NCBI GenBank assembly: GCA_022747635.1
Contig: JAKTNV010000003.1
Coordinates: 15,184,911-15,248,910, forward strand
DNA: 64,000 bases
Direction: 5' to 3'
Source of the DNA: Hetaerina americana
Taxonomy: Eukaryota > Arthropoda > Insecta > Odonata > Calopterygidae
Below the pieces are notes generated by a model, which saw nothing but the letters and a program-made list of their open reading frames with translations, ran no database searches and was not told the origin of the DNA. Shown here piece after piece: positions 35,786 to 49,198 of the stretch; position 1 is the stretch's first letter; every line of letters starts with the position of its first letter. The position numbers and the translations under genes are program-made.

Positions 35786-38700
35786 TCATTGATCCACTTC
35801 TCCTTTCACGCCCATTATTACATTTTCCTCATACTCATTTTCATTCCTAGATACATTTATTTATGAACATTGTTTCGATATGATGAAATATTTTACATGA
35901 CTGATGAAATAATTTTTAAGATATGTAAATCTGTCCCCGTATTTCTCCTATGTGTTAAGAATTTTCTTCGTTGTTCAGAGAAATTCATCTGATATTCGTG
36001 CTAAATCAATTATAAGTTTTATTTGTTGCGACAGTTTAATGGCAAGCCTAAACTTCTTTACCATGAGCTGTTGGAGGAGTTCTCATATAAATAGCTGTAG
36101 TGACTACAATCAAATACGAGGCTCGTTTTATGAAGAAAATCAAAGGTTTCAGGTTCAACTTTGAAAAAGAACACCCTCAAGGTTGGATTTTCAAAAGCCG
36201 AAATCCACGAATGCAACCATGCCAGACCGATTTCGTTGTACCGGTGACATCTTGGATTATATTTCCACAGATGGCCGAGGTATGTATGTGCAATAACTCA
36301 AAGAGAAGTAAATGACGGAGAAATGGCGAGTGTGAAGATAATTGCGAGTGTGTTCCAGAGGAGAGAACGGAGAAGGGGGAAGACCTCCTTGACAAGATGC
36401 ATCTTACAAAGAGGAATTTAGGATGAAGGAGATAGGAAGGTCCAAGGGATGAGTTGATTATAGTTGAAATGATGATACAAAGTGAGAAAAGTATTGACAC
36501 AAAAAAGAAAGTATTTCATCGATGTTCCAATCACTGTGACGCATGTGTTGGAATTATGATTATGACATTTTTCTACCGACCACATTGGGTTAACACATTT
36601 CTAGCTCCATGTATCCCAAGATATTTGCTTGGCATCACCTCCTACTTGATTATCTCTCGACATCCTTAAGGCGGAAGGGGATCCCCCCCCCCCAACTCAA
36701 CTCCTCCGAACCAAGACCACCTCTCTGTGCAGGCCAGATCATCTCCTCACCGATTCTCCTCGCGGTCCTCTCCACGGCTCACGAGCCAGTGTGCATGCAT
36801 GAGCCACCAAATCTCCCTTGCTCCCCTCCCCCCCGAGCATCTTCAAGCCATCCCCCTCAAGACCACGCTCCCCCTACCACTCTTCCGTCTCCCCAAGCAG
36901 CCCCGCGATCATCATGTCGAGGCGCATAAGGCGAGGCGGGAGGCTGATAAGAACCGACAGCTTGATACACACTCCCTCCCCCCCACTCTCTCTCTCACGC
37001 ACACACACTGCGGCCCGCTCGCAACGAGGCAACCCACCCCTGCCATGCGTCTTTCCTCCCCAAGTCACCATTCCCCCTCCCCACTCTCTCAACCTCACCC
37101 TTGGATAAACGCTTCCCCGAGACGGTTAAGTAACAAGCCTTCGGATCCGGTTAGATTTTTTCCCGATCCCTCCCTACCCCCTCCCTATCCCCTCCCGACC
37201 ACCTCTCGTCCACCCATCTTCGCCCGACAACATCCTTTCCTACGACTTCCACGCCGGGTTACATTTACCGAGCGCAAAAATGTCGTCATTTGGGTGACAT
37301 TGACAAAAGTAAATTCACCCGTGAACGGAAATAAGAAGGCTCGACCACATAAACGTAAAACTTGATTCTGAACGGATTAGCAGTTTCTGAAACGATAAGA
37401 GGAGGCTGAGTCGTCATTCGATAACGCTATGGTCATGGGATTTGGAGACAATTGAGCTCCTCCGATAGGAAAACAGATGATAAGAGTATTCATTACATTT
37501 CGCAGGGCGAGATGGAATGCAAGTGTTTAAACATTCATTAATTAAAAATACAGAAACAGATGTATGCGCGGGAGATGCTCGTAGGTGGGACAGCCTTGTG
37601 AGAAAAACGTTACAAAGGGAAGAATATTAAATCATCGAGAAAGGTAAGTTAAATATTTGCAATTTTACGCCAAATTAAGAAGGTATGAATTAAAAAATTA
37701 AAATTGCAACAATTTGAATACTTTCTGTATTCTCTGTAAAGCATTAACTCCAGCACACGACAGTGTAGATATTTAAAATTAAATTACAAAGAAATAAAAT
37801 GGAGTAATCAAGTACAGCGTGTTTTTCAGGTTCACATAAGATTCGATATTCATTAACGCAGAGTAATACTCGTATTGGCGTATTAGATATGCACGTACAG
37901 AGAAGAGGCAACGAAACAGAGATCAAATTCACTACACCTGCCGAGGGGAAATAGAAGGATTACATGAAGTGAATTAAGGGGTAGTCGGAAGAAAAAGAGA
38001 ACCCTATGGAGGCGGAAATAGCGAACACAATCTCGTCGTCGATGTCGGTTAATAGCGATGTCAAAAGTTACAATAATCTCCACCTCGAAAATATTCATCG
38101 AGAACATTTGAGTGAAACATCCCTTGAAAATAGCAAGCAAAAAAATACATTTTCAAGATACTCACGGGGGAAAATTGTGAAAGCGGACAACATAATTTCA
38201 CATTAAAGTTAGATTTGAGGTATTTTCGAACGTTTTGAAATTTTTTTTGATTCTTCATTGAAGAAAGCTCCATCATAACTCCTGGTACCGAAAATTTTCA
38301 CTATCTCTTCTCATAGTTCATCCAGAATAAATGCTTTGACCGAATTTTATGAACACAAAGGTATATTCAACAGATTCAGGCGAGATGCAGTGAAAGTTCG
38401 CAATTATGAGAAAACAAAATTTGCAATTTTCCACAAATCCGCGAAAAAGTGCAAATTTTGTTTTCCTAATGCATGAACACAAGTGTGTTGGATACGTTTA
38501 TTTCACAAAGGAAGGATGATATGCTCAAGTTGATTGAAATTTTGTCATATTTTACCCTATGATTCCAAAATGCTGTAGTACGTAATATTCTGGCCTTGGA
38601 GCAATTTATTTATGATATCCTGCCACCCACGTCTAGGGTGTGCGGCAGGGGGAAAATATAATTTCTTACAGTATTAGGAACCTCTGAAACTCGAGCATCA

Positions 38701-40425
38701 AAGTAACACTAACGGAGCTGCATCAGAAAACAAATGAAGCACGTGTGTGCGTTTATACGCCAAAACAAGGCGTGCACAGCCACGAATCGAAAGCCATACA
38801 GTATGAGGGCACTAATTACCTCTTTGAACCCGGACAACGGTTATGATTATGGGAATAAAATTATTCTTTTACAATTTTTCCCTCGCATTTTTTGGCCGAT
38901 GGGAGAGAATTTTCCCGGGTGAAACCCGAGAGAAGTGAGTCTCCGAAACAGAATAAACCGACTTACATCTCGACAATGGGGCGTCCAAACTTTCCTTCTT
39001 CCCCCAAGTGCAATGCAATGACTGACACCGCTCCCCGACCACAAGGATATCACGACAAGGATAAATGAGTGAATAATGCGATTCCGAAACGCTGTTACCC
39101 GGGCTAGTCGGTGGTAACCGTCCGCAGCCTCCACTGCGCAGTTACTTCTATGGGCGTCCATTAAGGGCTGACACGATATCTATGAGCTCAAATGACGAGA
39201 CTCCTATTTCCACTTTGGTAAACGGGAAGCAGCAATGGGGACCGACCCCTCCCACTTCTCTTCTCCCCCCAAACACCTTATCCACGAAGGGACTCGACTA
39301 TGGAGGGAGGAGCGGTAATGGTTACTCCACGGCGGATGGTTACTATGACGACCATGGCATCGACCTCTTCGGGGACTCGTGGGTGCATGAATGGGTGGAG
39401 GAGGGAAGGGACTATTAGTCCGGCAAGGCTATGGCATCCTCGCCCTCCCCTTCCCCACCCAACCCCCTCGCCCTCTTCTCCCTTCGTTCTTTCCCCTCAC
39501 TAACACACACAGAGCATCGTAGCGCACCCCCATACTTTCCTCCCGTCCCCACACTTCCATTTCCAGCGCTGCTTCGGAGGCACAGGGGGTTGAAAAAGCA
39601 CGTGGCCAGCATCCCAAGGAGGATCGTCATCTACACCAGCACCCCCAATCCGGCGTGACGCTCGGTCGTGCCATCTAGCGGGACGAAAGAGAGCTACGCA
39701 GTCAGAGAGCAGCGGCATAATACTGAGGGGCGGGAGATGTTGAGAAAAAATTGATACTAAACATTACGCATCAATATTATCCATTTTTATAGTAGCTGAT
39801 TTGAGGATTACTCTCGATGGTGTGATGATTTCAGAAATTATTTAGCTAGTAATATGGAGTCTGTTTTGTGAATAAAGCAGCTCAAAGAATCTGCAAAAAC
39901 ATGCATAAAAGCATAGCGCAAAAGATCGGTTTCCGCCCGCGAAAGCACTATGGAAATACATTTCTCCGAGAAAACATGAAGCCAACTCCTACGATATAGT
40001 ATGTTCACGTGGATGTTTAAACTATCAGTGAAAGTGCGGGGAAAGTATTATCATAAAAATGTTAAAATTTTCGATGCACTTCTAAAAATAGCATAATGAT
40101 ATTTTACCAAAAGCATCAAAAATATTAAACCTAAGGAATCTGCTAATCCATTAGCAATAGGTTGTTGAATATTTTCAAATTCATTAACGAATATTTAGAT
40201 TTTCTAATGAATTAAATCGCCGCATTTTACCTAATAAAAAGAAATATGTAATGGGCAAGCCTTAGAGCTTGTGGGGATCGGAAATATTTTCGTCGACAAA
40301 GGAGAATTAGCGTATTTTGGGATATTTCAATGGTCGGGCGTTGATGAGAACGAACAAAATTCAAAAGAAATAAAAATATAAAAGGGGTATGCATAGTAGG
40401 GGGGGAGGGGAAGAGTAGCTAGGAG
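35786..40425. other. Unique DNA with a C-rich tract
   Basis: 36660-37250 and 39420-39560 are C-rich on the plus strand. A 78-codon frame at 39182-39418 is the only one here whose composition looks protein-like; it is listed separately. The rest is AT-rich and unrecognised. Confidence 0.5.
39182..39418 (+). other. Unassigned 78-codon ORF, weak exon candidate
   Basis: It opens with ATG and reads MSSNDETPIS, a Pro/Thr/Leu-rich stretch, then a Gly/Tyr/Asp-rich acidic segment (GYYDDHGIDLFGDSW) to TAG at 39416-39418. Unlike most frames here it is not driven by a simple repeat. I recognise no domain, signal peptide or homologue, and no convincing splice or promoter context. Chance remains the most likely explanation. 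Confidence 0.15.
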
Positions 40426-40429
40426 AAAT

Positions 40430-40705
40430 TCAGACGTAGTTGATGGAGGACGTTTTAATTGAAGGTTGAGGGCTGAAAACTGTGATACAAGGGAGAATAT
40501 TGGGTGGACGAGATATGGGGAGGTAAAGAATAGGCATTTAGGACGGTATGAAGGGAGGTGAAAAAAATGTGGAATCGAAGAAGGGTTTATTGTAGAATAT
40601 CTTGTCGTTTTAAGTGAGACTCACAAATGTAGCGGTGGTTACTCTGGGTGCACATCCAAAACCTACTTTAACCCTTGGACTGGCATTAAATAAAAATGCA
40701 TTTAA
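40430..40705 (+). mobile_element. Old RTE LINE 3' fragment
   Basis: AAACTGTGATACAAGGGAGAA at about 40479 corresponds to the intact copy's AGACTGTGATAGAGGGTAGAA (GMLKTVIEGRML). It is followed by GACGGTATGAAGGGAGG and the degraded terminal segment CCAAAACCTACTTTAACCC at about 40660. No TA array is present. Confidence 0.7.
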
Positions 40706-41395
40706 GAAATGAAACTTTTCACCTTTTTGACGCCATATTGCCGGGGTTTACGAGATTGGCTCGAGAGCAAATTAGTCCCCCGTTTTGTGGTAATGATTAG
40801 GGTGGCCTATAAATAATTCTACTTGACGTATCGAATACGCCGATACATAGGCCTCGATATGAATCGCACATTGACGGAAGGAAAGCCGACGGGGAGAGGC
40901 GCTGGGGGCCGAAGCAGGGCGTAGGAGTGGGGGGGGGGAGCCTTAGACCGCGCGGGAGAGACCGCAGATTGGCCGCGTAACCAAGACGACGGAAATACAT
41001 CCGCATGGCCCCTCACCTTTCCTCCTATCCTAGAGCACGACCGGGAGAGGCGCCACCCCCCCTTGGAGTGATCCACCTCGCTATGAAATATGACCAGCCG
41101 ATGCGCTGAATGCAAGAGCCTGTTCCGCCGACATCTTCTCTTGCACGGGCAAAAAGGCCGAAACGACGCGAGTGGATCAAAGAACGAACTCCAGAATTGA
41201 TTCTTTTCGATGGAGATCACGAGATAACAGTGAGTGTAGGTTTTCTATATGATTTCGATTTGACTCAATTTTGTGCCGATTGTAAGCGTATTTGATCCAT
41301 TAGATATGTAAACGTTTCGCGTACGCTGAAATTTGCATTGTGTAACATATACAATAAAATGTACATAAGGCGGTCAATATATCACAAACTGAATG
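40706..41395. other. Unique DNA, no gene seen
   Basis: GC-richer sequence at 40850-41180 with CpG dinucleotides. The overlapping frames show no recognisable motif. Confidence 0.45.
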
Positions 41396-41586
<191 letters not shown>

Positions 41587-41686
41587 AATAATGGGACGTC
41601 ACAATAGAACACAAATAGAATAATAACATTTAACAGGACCCTCACACGGTAAAATATTTTATCTTTGACCTTATCTGAGGCCTTCT

Positions 41687-42220
41687 TCAAGTAAGACTGA
41701 AAATATGCTGGAGAGTGGTAAGGGGTATGGGTGGGGAGGGGAGGTTTGATGCAAGGATGCTGGGAGGGAAATTAAGATGGCGGCTAAGGGTGGCAATTTT
41801 GAACGATCGGAAAGCTAATATATACAAGAATTCTCGAGTTCTCACCTCTATATTGGAGGCTGAATCGGGTAGGGATTCTAGGATGCTAAGAGCGAAACAC
41901 TGGTCGAATGAAAGGTTTTGGGAATTTGCGTGTGAAGCGATAGGAAGAGAAGAGAGTGAGGCAGAATTGCAGGAGTACCGCTTATTGTTCATTCGAATGG
42001 ATAAGTGGGTAATGCATTCGCCTATGTAAAAGGAAGTGCAATGTTTGCATGATAAAAGATAAATAATATTTTTTGAGAGGGATTTAGCGTGGGAACGAGG
42101 TGAGGGGGCAATGAGGGGATGTAGGGAGAGAGGAGTAGGCATAATAAGAGGACAGGTTTTACATCGGGGGCGGTTGCAAGTAGGGGAAATATTAGAAAAT
42201 TTGTCACGGGGGGGCGCCAA
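41687..42220 (-). pseudogene. Penelope GIY-YIG endonuclease domain, detached from its reverse transcriptase
   Basis: The frame carries CNRPRCKTCPL, a Cys-rich linker knuckle seen before Penelope GIY-YIG domains. IIYLLSCKHCTSFYIGEC supplies the Y...YIG motif, ITHLSIRMNN the conserved Arg, and EVRTREFLYI a candidate metal-binding Glu. In the family this domain nicks target DNA to prime reverse transcription. The frame stays open to the 3' end, but upstream (42220-42777) the reverse transcriptase lies in other frames with stops, so the polyprotein is broken. The domain itself looks undamaged by eye. Confidence 0.82.
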
Positions 42221-42351
42221 ATGGTTGGTGGATCTCAGAAGGTTTTTGAGATTGACGGGTCGTCTGTATGCGATAGATGGCCATCGGGGTAGTAAGGATG
42301 AGATCGCATCATTGTCATGTTAAATTGGAAACAGTTCTTTAAGAAAGGTTT

Positions 42352-42777
42352 TCAGTCCGTGTGATCCGGGGAAATAGGTGGTGCAAAGGTTGAGTCCTGC
42401 GTCAGATGTGGGCTTGTTTTTATGTGGTGTGTGTGGTCGGGTGGAGCGGTGGATTTTATTTTGTAGGAGCTTTTCTGGGTAACCGCGTTTGAGGAGTTCA
42501 AGATGTAGATTGTCAAGGTATTTGTTGAGAGTGGCTGTGGTGTTGCAAATTCGGTGTCCGCGGATAGAGAGAGAGTTAGGAATCGTGCGTTTGGTGTGTT
42601 GAGGATGTTTGTGCGTTTGGAGCGTTTGGTTGTGTTGACAGCTTGTGTGGTGTAGGTATAGTTGATGGTTAGTGGCTTTGATGTGTACTGAAGTGGTGAA
42701 TTTGTTGTTTTGAAGTGAGATGTCTGTGTCAAGAAAGGTGATGATAGAGACTGAAATGGAAGAGGTGAATTTAACAT
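42352..42777 (-). pseudogene. Frameshifted Penelope reverse-transcriptase C-terminus
   Basis: The DNA matches the first copy's ITFFDTDISLQNNKF to LTQASSFAPPISPDHTD region. The open frame here starts out of phase and only returns to the family sequence at KTSPHLTQDSTFAPPISPDH, so several indels have accumulated. Confidence 0.75.
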
Positions 42778-42808
42778 TGAAAGATGAATTTAAGGTGGAT
42801 AAGAGAAG

Positions 42809-43009
42809 AGACGCTCTTTCTTAGAGGTCACGCCGCAGTTCATTCGACGCCGAACAGCACGGACTGCTTGCTGAAGTAAATCCCATGCATTACTGCAATA
42901 AGAAATCATGGAAGTCATTTCTCATTTCGTCGGCAACTTTGGCTCCCCTATTTCACGGCCTCACGCTCCCCAACATCATCCCCCTCCTCCCACTCTCTTC
43001 CCTCACTTG
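42809..43009. other. Unique DNA, no gene seen
   Basis: Short spacer between the Penelope truncation point and the CT satellite; no motif seen. Confidence 0.5.
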
Positions 43010-43238
43010 CTCTCTCTCCCTCTCTCTCTCTCTCCCTCTCTCTCCCTCTCTCTCCCTCTCTCTCCCTCTCTCTCCCTCTCTCTCCCTCTCTCTCCCTCTC
43101 TCTCCCTCTCTCTCCCTCTCTCTCCCTCTCTCTCCCTCTCTCTCCCTCTCTCTCCCTCTCTCTCCCTCTCTCTCCCTCTCTCTCCCTCTCTCTCCCTCTC
43201 TCTCCCTCTCTCTCCCTCTCTCTCCCTCTCTCTCTCTC
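43010..43238. repeat. Decamer minisatellite, unit CCCTCTCTCT
   Basis: From about 43034 the sequence repeats every 10 bp without error for some twenty units, flanked by (CT)n. Because 30 bp is three units, all frames encode periodic Ser/Leu/Pro or Arg/Glu/Gly repeats, which explains the long open frames on both strands. Confidence 0.95.
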
Positions 43239-44154
43239 GTATCCCCCATCCACCCCTCACTCATCGTCCCATTCAATCTCTCCCTCCCCCACTTCTCTCC
43301 TCCACGCACCAAAATATCAGAAGTTCCCAATCGTCCCTCCTCTTTCGCCGAACAGTTTTTTTTGTTCTCCGGAAAAAAGCATTATGAATATGTACGTTCA
43401 TCACGCCTAGAATTAAAAATAAAATTTAATCCTTTCAAACTGCTTATACATTTTTGAAAAACTTTCGTGAAATCAAATCGAAATAATCTTTTTCATTATG
43501 CTTCTTTCCTGAGATTTTGAATGTACTCAATCTGCAACAAATTTGTCCTCGTTCTGAACAAACTTTCTTATACGACACATAGCTAATTGGACTGCAACGC
43601 TAAATATATTACGCACATGCGTCACGAATAAATCGGCCATTTGAATGAATTTCAAAGAGCCGTTTTATAAATTTTTAAAGAGGATTTTCACAAACATATA
43701 AAGACACGGTTCTGTGACACCGTAGCTGTCCTTTTTCCCTTAGTTTTTGCATTCAATTACCGAATAAAATCAAATAAATAGATATATCCTAGTACTTGTG
43801 CAATGTTTTCTTGAACTGACTGATTTGGAGTTTGATGGTGGGCCAATGCATCAATTAATACAACTGTGCCTCGCCTACTACGCTCTAGCAGACTATGAAG
43901 ATCCTAGTGTCTTAGTTACCTTCAATTATATTAGGTACATAATTAATACACAATACTTTTAATTTATTTTGCCCATGGATGAAGAGGCATATTTGAAAAG
44001 TCTGTAGAGGGATTAAAGTTTAGGAAACTAAATTGTGAGGCATTATATAAATACTTCCTTCAAATATGATGATTTACAGCCATACGATTTACAGGTATAC
44101 ATACACTTATATACTCGTACGTCAACCTTCGCAATAATACATTTTTCTAACAAT
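43239..44154. other. Unique AT-rich DNA, no gene seen
   Basis: CT-rich until about 43310, then AT-rich with no recognised element. Confidence 0.5.
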
Positions 44155-44350
44155 GCCGACCCAGGTGGTAGCGGGATAACACCCTCGCCTGTCAATCCAG
44201 GGGTCGAAGGTTCCATTCCCGTCTGGGTGGATTTTTGTCCACCTAGGGCATGGATGTTTTAGTTGTCTTTATTATTCCGTTTAATGGTCAGGGGGATAAA
44301 GGGACTGCGATGTCTTAATTTGGCCCAGGTAAAATTCTTTAAATAAATAC
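44155..44350 (+). mobile_element. Diverged copy of the (AAAT)n-tailed SINE
   Basis: Same order as 20482-20694: GCCGACCCAGGTGGTAGCGGG head, degenerate B box GGTTCCATTCC at 44209-44219, GGGTGGATTTTTGTCCACCTA and an AAATAAATA tail. Point changes in the B box (C for G) suggest it is no longer a pol III template. Confidence 0.8.
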
Positions 44351-46120
<1,770 letters not shown>

Positions 46121-46225
46121 TTTTTTTTTAAGTAATCTACCGGTTAAGGTAGGTTTTTGGACTGACACAACTACCAAACAAATATTTTATTACTCCTAAC
46201 AAAACACAAAATCAATAATCCTACT

Positions 46226-49198
46226 CTATATCAGGTCCCTCTTCATCTCTGAGTACTTCCTTCCTCCCTTCATCCCGTCCAACATCCCTATCCTGTTCCT
46301 TCCCTTTCCTCTTTTGCCCAACATTCTACCCTCTATCACAGTCTTCAACATCCCACTGCCGGTCAACACCCCCTTCATCCACTTTTCCTGCCTCCATAGG
46401 ATTGCTCCCAACAAACCCCTCTCTTCGCCCACCATACCAAGTACTTCCTCATTTGTTTTCTTCTCTGTCCATTTCACCTTCTCCATTCTTCTCCACACCC
46501 ACATTTCAAAAGCCTCCAATCTACGTCTATCCTCCTGCTTCAATGACCACGTTTCCGCTCCGTACATAGCTACGCTCCATATCAAAGTTTTTACGAGTCT
46601 TTTCTTAACATCCTTACTCAAAGTCCCTGTCATCAACTCCCTCCTCCTTGTGAAAGCCTCTTTGCCTAGCGCAATTCTTCTCCTTACGTCCCTACTACTT
46701 TGACCGTGTTGGTCCAAAACACTACCGAGATACGTAAACTGTTCTACCTGCTCTAGCTTTTGCCCTCCTATTTTAATGTTAAGCTTGGCCTTTTTCTTTC
46801 TAGAAAATCGCATAACCTTTGTTTTATTAATATTGATTCTCATCCCATACCTGTCGCACTGAATTTCCAATTCACTAAGCAATGCTTGTAGCCCCTTGGC
46901 TGACTGACAAACTAAAGCTTGGTCATCAGCAAACCTAACTGATTTTACGACTTCCCCGCCCACTTTCATTCCTACCTCGAGTTCTTCCCATGCCTCTTTG
47001 ATCATTTCTTCTGCGTACAGGTTGAACAGCAACGGTGATAATGGGCAACCCTGCCTTACACCCCTTCCTAACACTGCCCATCCTGACTCCCCGTTTCCCA
47101 CCCTCACCTGGGCAGTCTGAGACATGTACAGATTGCGGATTAGCCTCCTTTCCCTCCAATCTATTCCTATTTTCTGCAATATACTCATTAGTTTTTCCCA
47201 ATTTACTCTATCAAACGCTTTTTCGAAATCTACGAAACAGGCAAATACCTCCTGGTTGTGTTCTATATTCCTCTCGATTAATAATCTCATTACTGCAATG
47301 GCATCACGCGTACCTCTCCCCTTCCTAAACCCAAACTGATCATCCCCTAAGTAATCATTTGCCCTACTCTCTATCCTTTTGTTTATGATCCTGAGAACAA
47401 CCTTAGCTGCGTGGGATATCAAACTAATTGTCCTATAGTCCTCACATGACGTGGCCTTTACCTTTTTCGGAATAGGAACTAAAACTGATCTCACAAAGTC
47501 TTCCGGCCAGATTCCCTCCTCATAAATACTACGGATCAGCCCATATAGCCTCTTCCTCCCACATTTTCCCAAGCATTTCAAAAGTTCCACGGGAATGTTA
47601 TCTACCCCCACGGCCTTATTTAGTTTCATCTCCCGTAATGCCCTTTCTATCTCATTGTCTAGTATGCCTGGACCTAAGCTATCTTCCTCTACGTCATGTT
47701 CCTTTTCAATGTCTAACTTTGTTGGTCTAAGCTCTTTACTATACAGGTCTTCTACATATTCCTTCCATCTCTCTTGGATCTTTCCTGCGTCAACTATTAC
47801 CTTACCGGCCTTATCTCTAACTGCTATCGTTGATCTCCCTTTCTTACTTCCCGATAAAGATTTAACTATGCTGTAAAGCGCACCGATTTCCCCCTTCCTC
47901 TGCAGACTTTCCATATTCTCGCACTGCGTCTTCCACCATGCTTCCTTTGCTTTATTTGTTGCCCGCCTCAATTTATTGTTCAATTCTTTGTACTTCATTT
48001 TGCCTAATTCTGTATTTATATTCTTCCATTTTCGCCGCTCATCCATTTTTGTAATCATCTCATCCGTGATCCATGGTTTACGAGTCCTTTTAGCGTTAAC
48101 GGTTCCAATAGTGTCTTTTGCCGCTTTAGACAATCCTTTTTTGATACATTCCCATTTTTCTTCAATAGTACTTAGCTCTTTACCGTCCTCCATGATTTTC
48201 TCTACCGCCTGTTTGTATTCCTTCCTTTTCAACCCATTTAATGCTTCTACATTCCATTTTCTAACTCGCCGCCCCTGCCTTATCTTTTTGAACCGGACGC
48301 TACATTTCATAACAACTAAATTGTGGTCTGAGTCCGCATCCGCTCCCGGGAAGCTGTGCGAATTTATCACACTGTTCCTAAACCTGTGTCTAACCAGGAT
48401 ATAATCTAGCTGATATCTTCCCGAGTCACCTGGCATTTTCCATGTATACCTGCGTCTTTTGTGGTGTCTAAACCAAGTGTTGGTGATGACTAACCCCTGT
48501 CTCCTGCAGAACTCAACTGCTTTCTCCCCGCGGTCATTCCTCGTGCCTAAACCGTAGTCCCCCACCTCATCACCATCTCTTCCTTCGCCTACTGTCGCAT
48601 TCCAATCCCCCATCACTATCAAATGTTTCCCTGCAGGAACACATGCAATCATGTTCTCTAACTGATCGTATATCCTATCGACCTCTTCTTCCTTATGGTT
48701 GCTCGGTGGCATGTATACCTGGATAATAACTAAGTTCGTCGGTTCTGCTTTTATCTCCACTAGTAGTATTCTATCCGTTACCTGCTCTATGTTGACTACG
48801 CTTCTTCCTACCTCTTCATTTAATACTATGGCGACCCCTCGTTGGCTCTCGTCCCCACCGCTGTATATTATTCTATACTTATCACTCCAGTAATCCCCGC
48901 TATCTTTCCATCTCACCTCGCATAGACCTAAAATATCTATATTTCCCCTTTCCATCTCTCGCTTAACATTCTCCAATTTCCCCGTCCTCATCATTGTCCT
49001 AACATTCCACGTTCCTATTCTAACTAATTTCGTCTTCTTCTCCTGCGTCTTCTGTCCTGCTGCTGCTGGTTTTCCCCTGCAAGGGTTTCGTGGGATGACG
49101 ACCGCGGAAGCCTTGCCTCCCCCGCTGCCGGGCACGACACACGGCCGATTGGGCCGAGCCCCGTGGTTGCCAGGACTCAAAATATCTCTATTGTCCAT
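46226..49198 (-). CDS. RTE ORF2: endonuclease / reverse transcriptase
   Basis: A single protein that would nick target DNA and copy its own RNA there by target-primed reverse transcription. I use ATG at 49198 (an upstream GTG adds one codon); TAG is at 46228-46226. Numbering from the GTG, the endonuclease spans about 57-305: IGTWNVRTM (Asn66), LCEVRWK (Glu95), VMGDWNATVG (Asp199, Asn201), then SDHNLV (Asp292, His293). All are expected catalytic positions of the apurinic-like nuclease fold. Reverse transcriptase spans about 515-780: FGFRKGRGTRD, VDFEKAFD (Asp658), RQGCPLSPLLFNLYAE, FADD (Asp759, Asp760). The C-terminus has the RTE signature YGAETWSLKQEDRRRLEAF. About 990 residues is normal for the clade. 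Database annotation pipelines often mislabel the endonuclease part as a craniofacial-development-type protein. Confidence 0.95.
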   Translation of the reverse strand: MDNRDILSPGNHGARPNRPCVVPGSGGGKASAVVIPRNPCRGKPAAAGQKTQEKKTKLVRIGTWNVRTMMRTGKLENVKREMERGNIDILGLCEVRWKDSGDYWSDKYRIIYSGGDESQRGVAIVLNEEVGRSVVNIEQVTDRILLVEIKAEPTNLVIIQVYMPPSNHKEEEVDRIYDQLENMIACVPAGKHLIVMGDWNATVGEGRDGDEVGDYGLGTRNDRGEKAVEFCRRQGLVITNTWFRHHKRRRYTWKMPGDSGRYQLDYILVRHRFRNSVINSHSFPGADADSDHNLVVMKCSVRFKKIRQGRRVRKWNVEALNGLKRKEYKQAVEKIMEDGKELSTIEEKWECIKKGLSKAAKDTIGTVNAKRTRKPWITDEMITKMDERRKWKNINTELGKMKYKELNNKLRRATNKAKEAWWKTQCENMESLQRKGEIGALYSIVKSLSGSKKGRSTIAVRDKAGKVIVDAGKIQERWKEYVEDLYSKELRPTKLDIEKEHDVEEDSLGPGILDNEIERALREMKLNKAVGVDNIPVELLKCLGKCGRKRLYGLIRSIYEEGIWPEDFVRSVLVPIPKKVKATSCEDYRTISLISHAAKVVLRIINKRIESRANDYLGDDQFGFRKGRGTRDAIAVMRLLIERNIEHNQEVFACFVDFEKAFDRVNWEKLMSILQKIGIDWRERRLIRNLYMSQTAQVRVGNGESGWAVLGRGVRQGCPLSPLLFNLYAEEMIKEAWEELEVGMKVGGEVVKSVRFADDQALVCQSAKGLQALLSELEIQCDRYGMRININKTKVMRFSRKKKAKLNIKIGGQKLEQVEQFTYLGSVLDQHGQSSRDVRRRIALGKEAFTRRRELMTGTLSKDVKKRLVKTLIWSVAMYGAETWSLKQEDRRRLEAFEMWVWRRMEKVKWTEKKTNEEVLGMVGEERGLLGAILWRQEKWMKGVLTGSGMLKTVIEGRMLGKRGKGRNRIGMLDGMKGGRKYSEMKRDLI

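Larger units (their letters stand above)
41587..42808 (-). mobile_element. Penelope-like retroelement retaining the GIY-YIG domain
   Basis: The minus strand runs from the post-YIDD part of the reverse transcriptase (5' truncation near 42808) through the endonuclease to the 3' end at the TA array. Its reverse-transcriptase part is nearly colinear with 8175-8720 of the first copy but frameshifted. Its 3' part matches 12219-12615. It is the most informative of the three copies because the endonuclease region survives. Confidence 0.88.

Noticed and set aside
36310..36470. Possible additional RTE fragment
   Set aside because: GA-rich words resemble the RTE C-terminal codons, but order and spacing do not hold.
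36727..37365. 212-codon Pro/Ser/His-rich frame
   Set aside because: It lies in a polypyrimidine tract; composition and overlap with other long frames indicate chance.
43010..43238. CRISPR-like regular repeat array
   Set aside because: Continuous 10-bp tandem units without spacers; not a CRISPR array, and the genome is eukaryotic.
42885..43457. 190-codon Ser/Leu/Pro-rich frame and its minus-strand Arg/Glu/Gly counterparts
   Set aside because: Produced by the 10-bp CT satellite; open in every frame because the unit has no stop.
46226..49198. Host gene for a craniofacial-development-like protein
   Set aside because: The endonuclease part resembles entries given that name, but it is fused to a reverse transcriptase and has retroelement termini.
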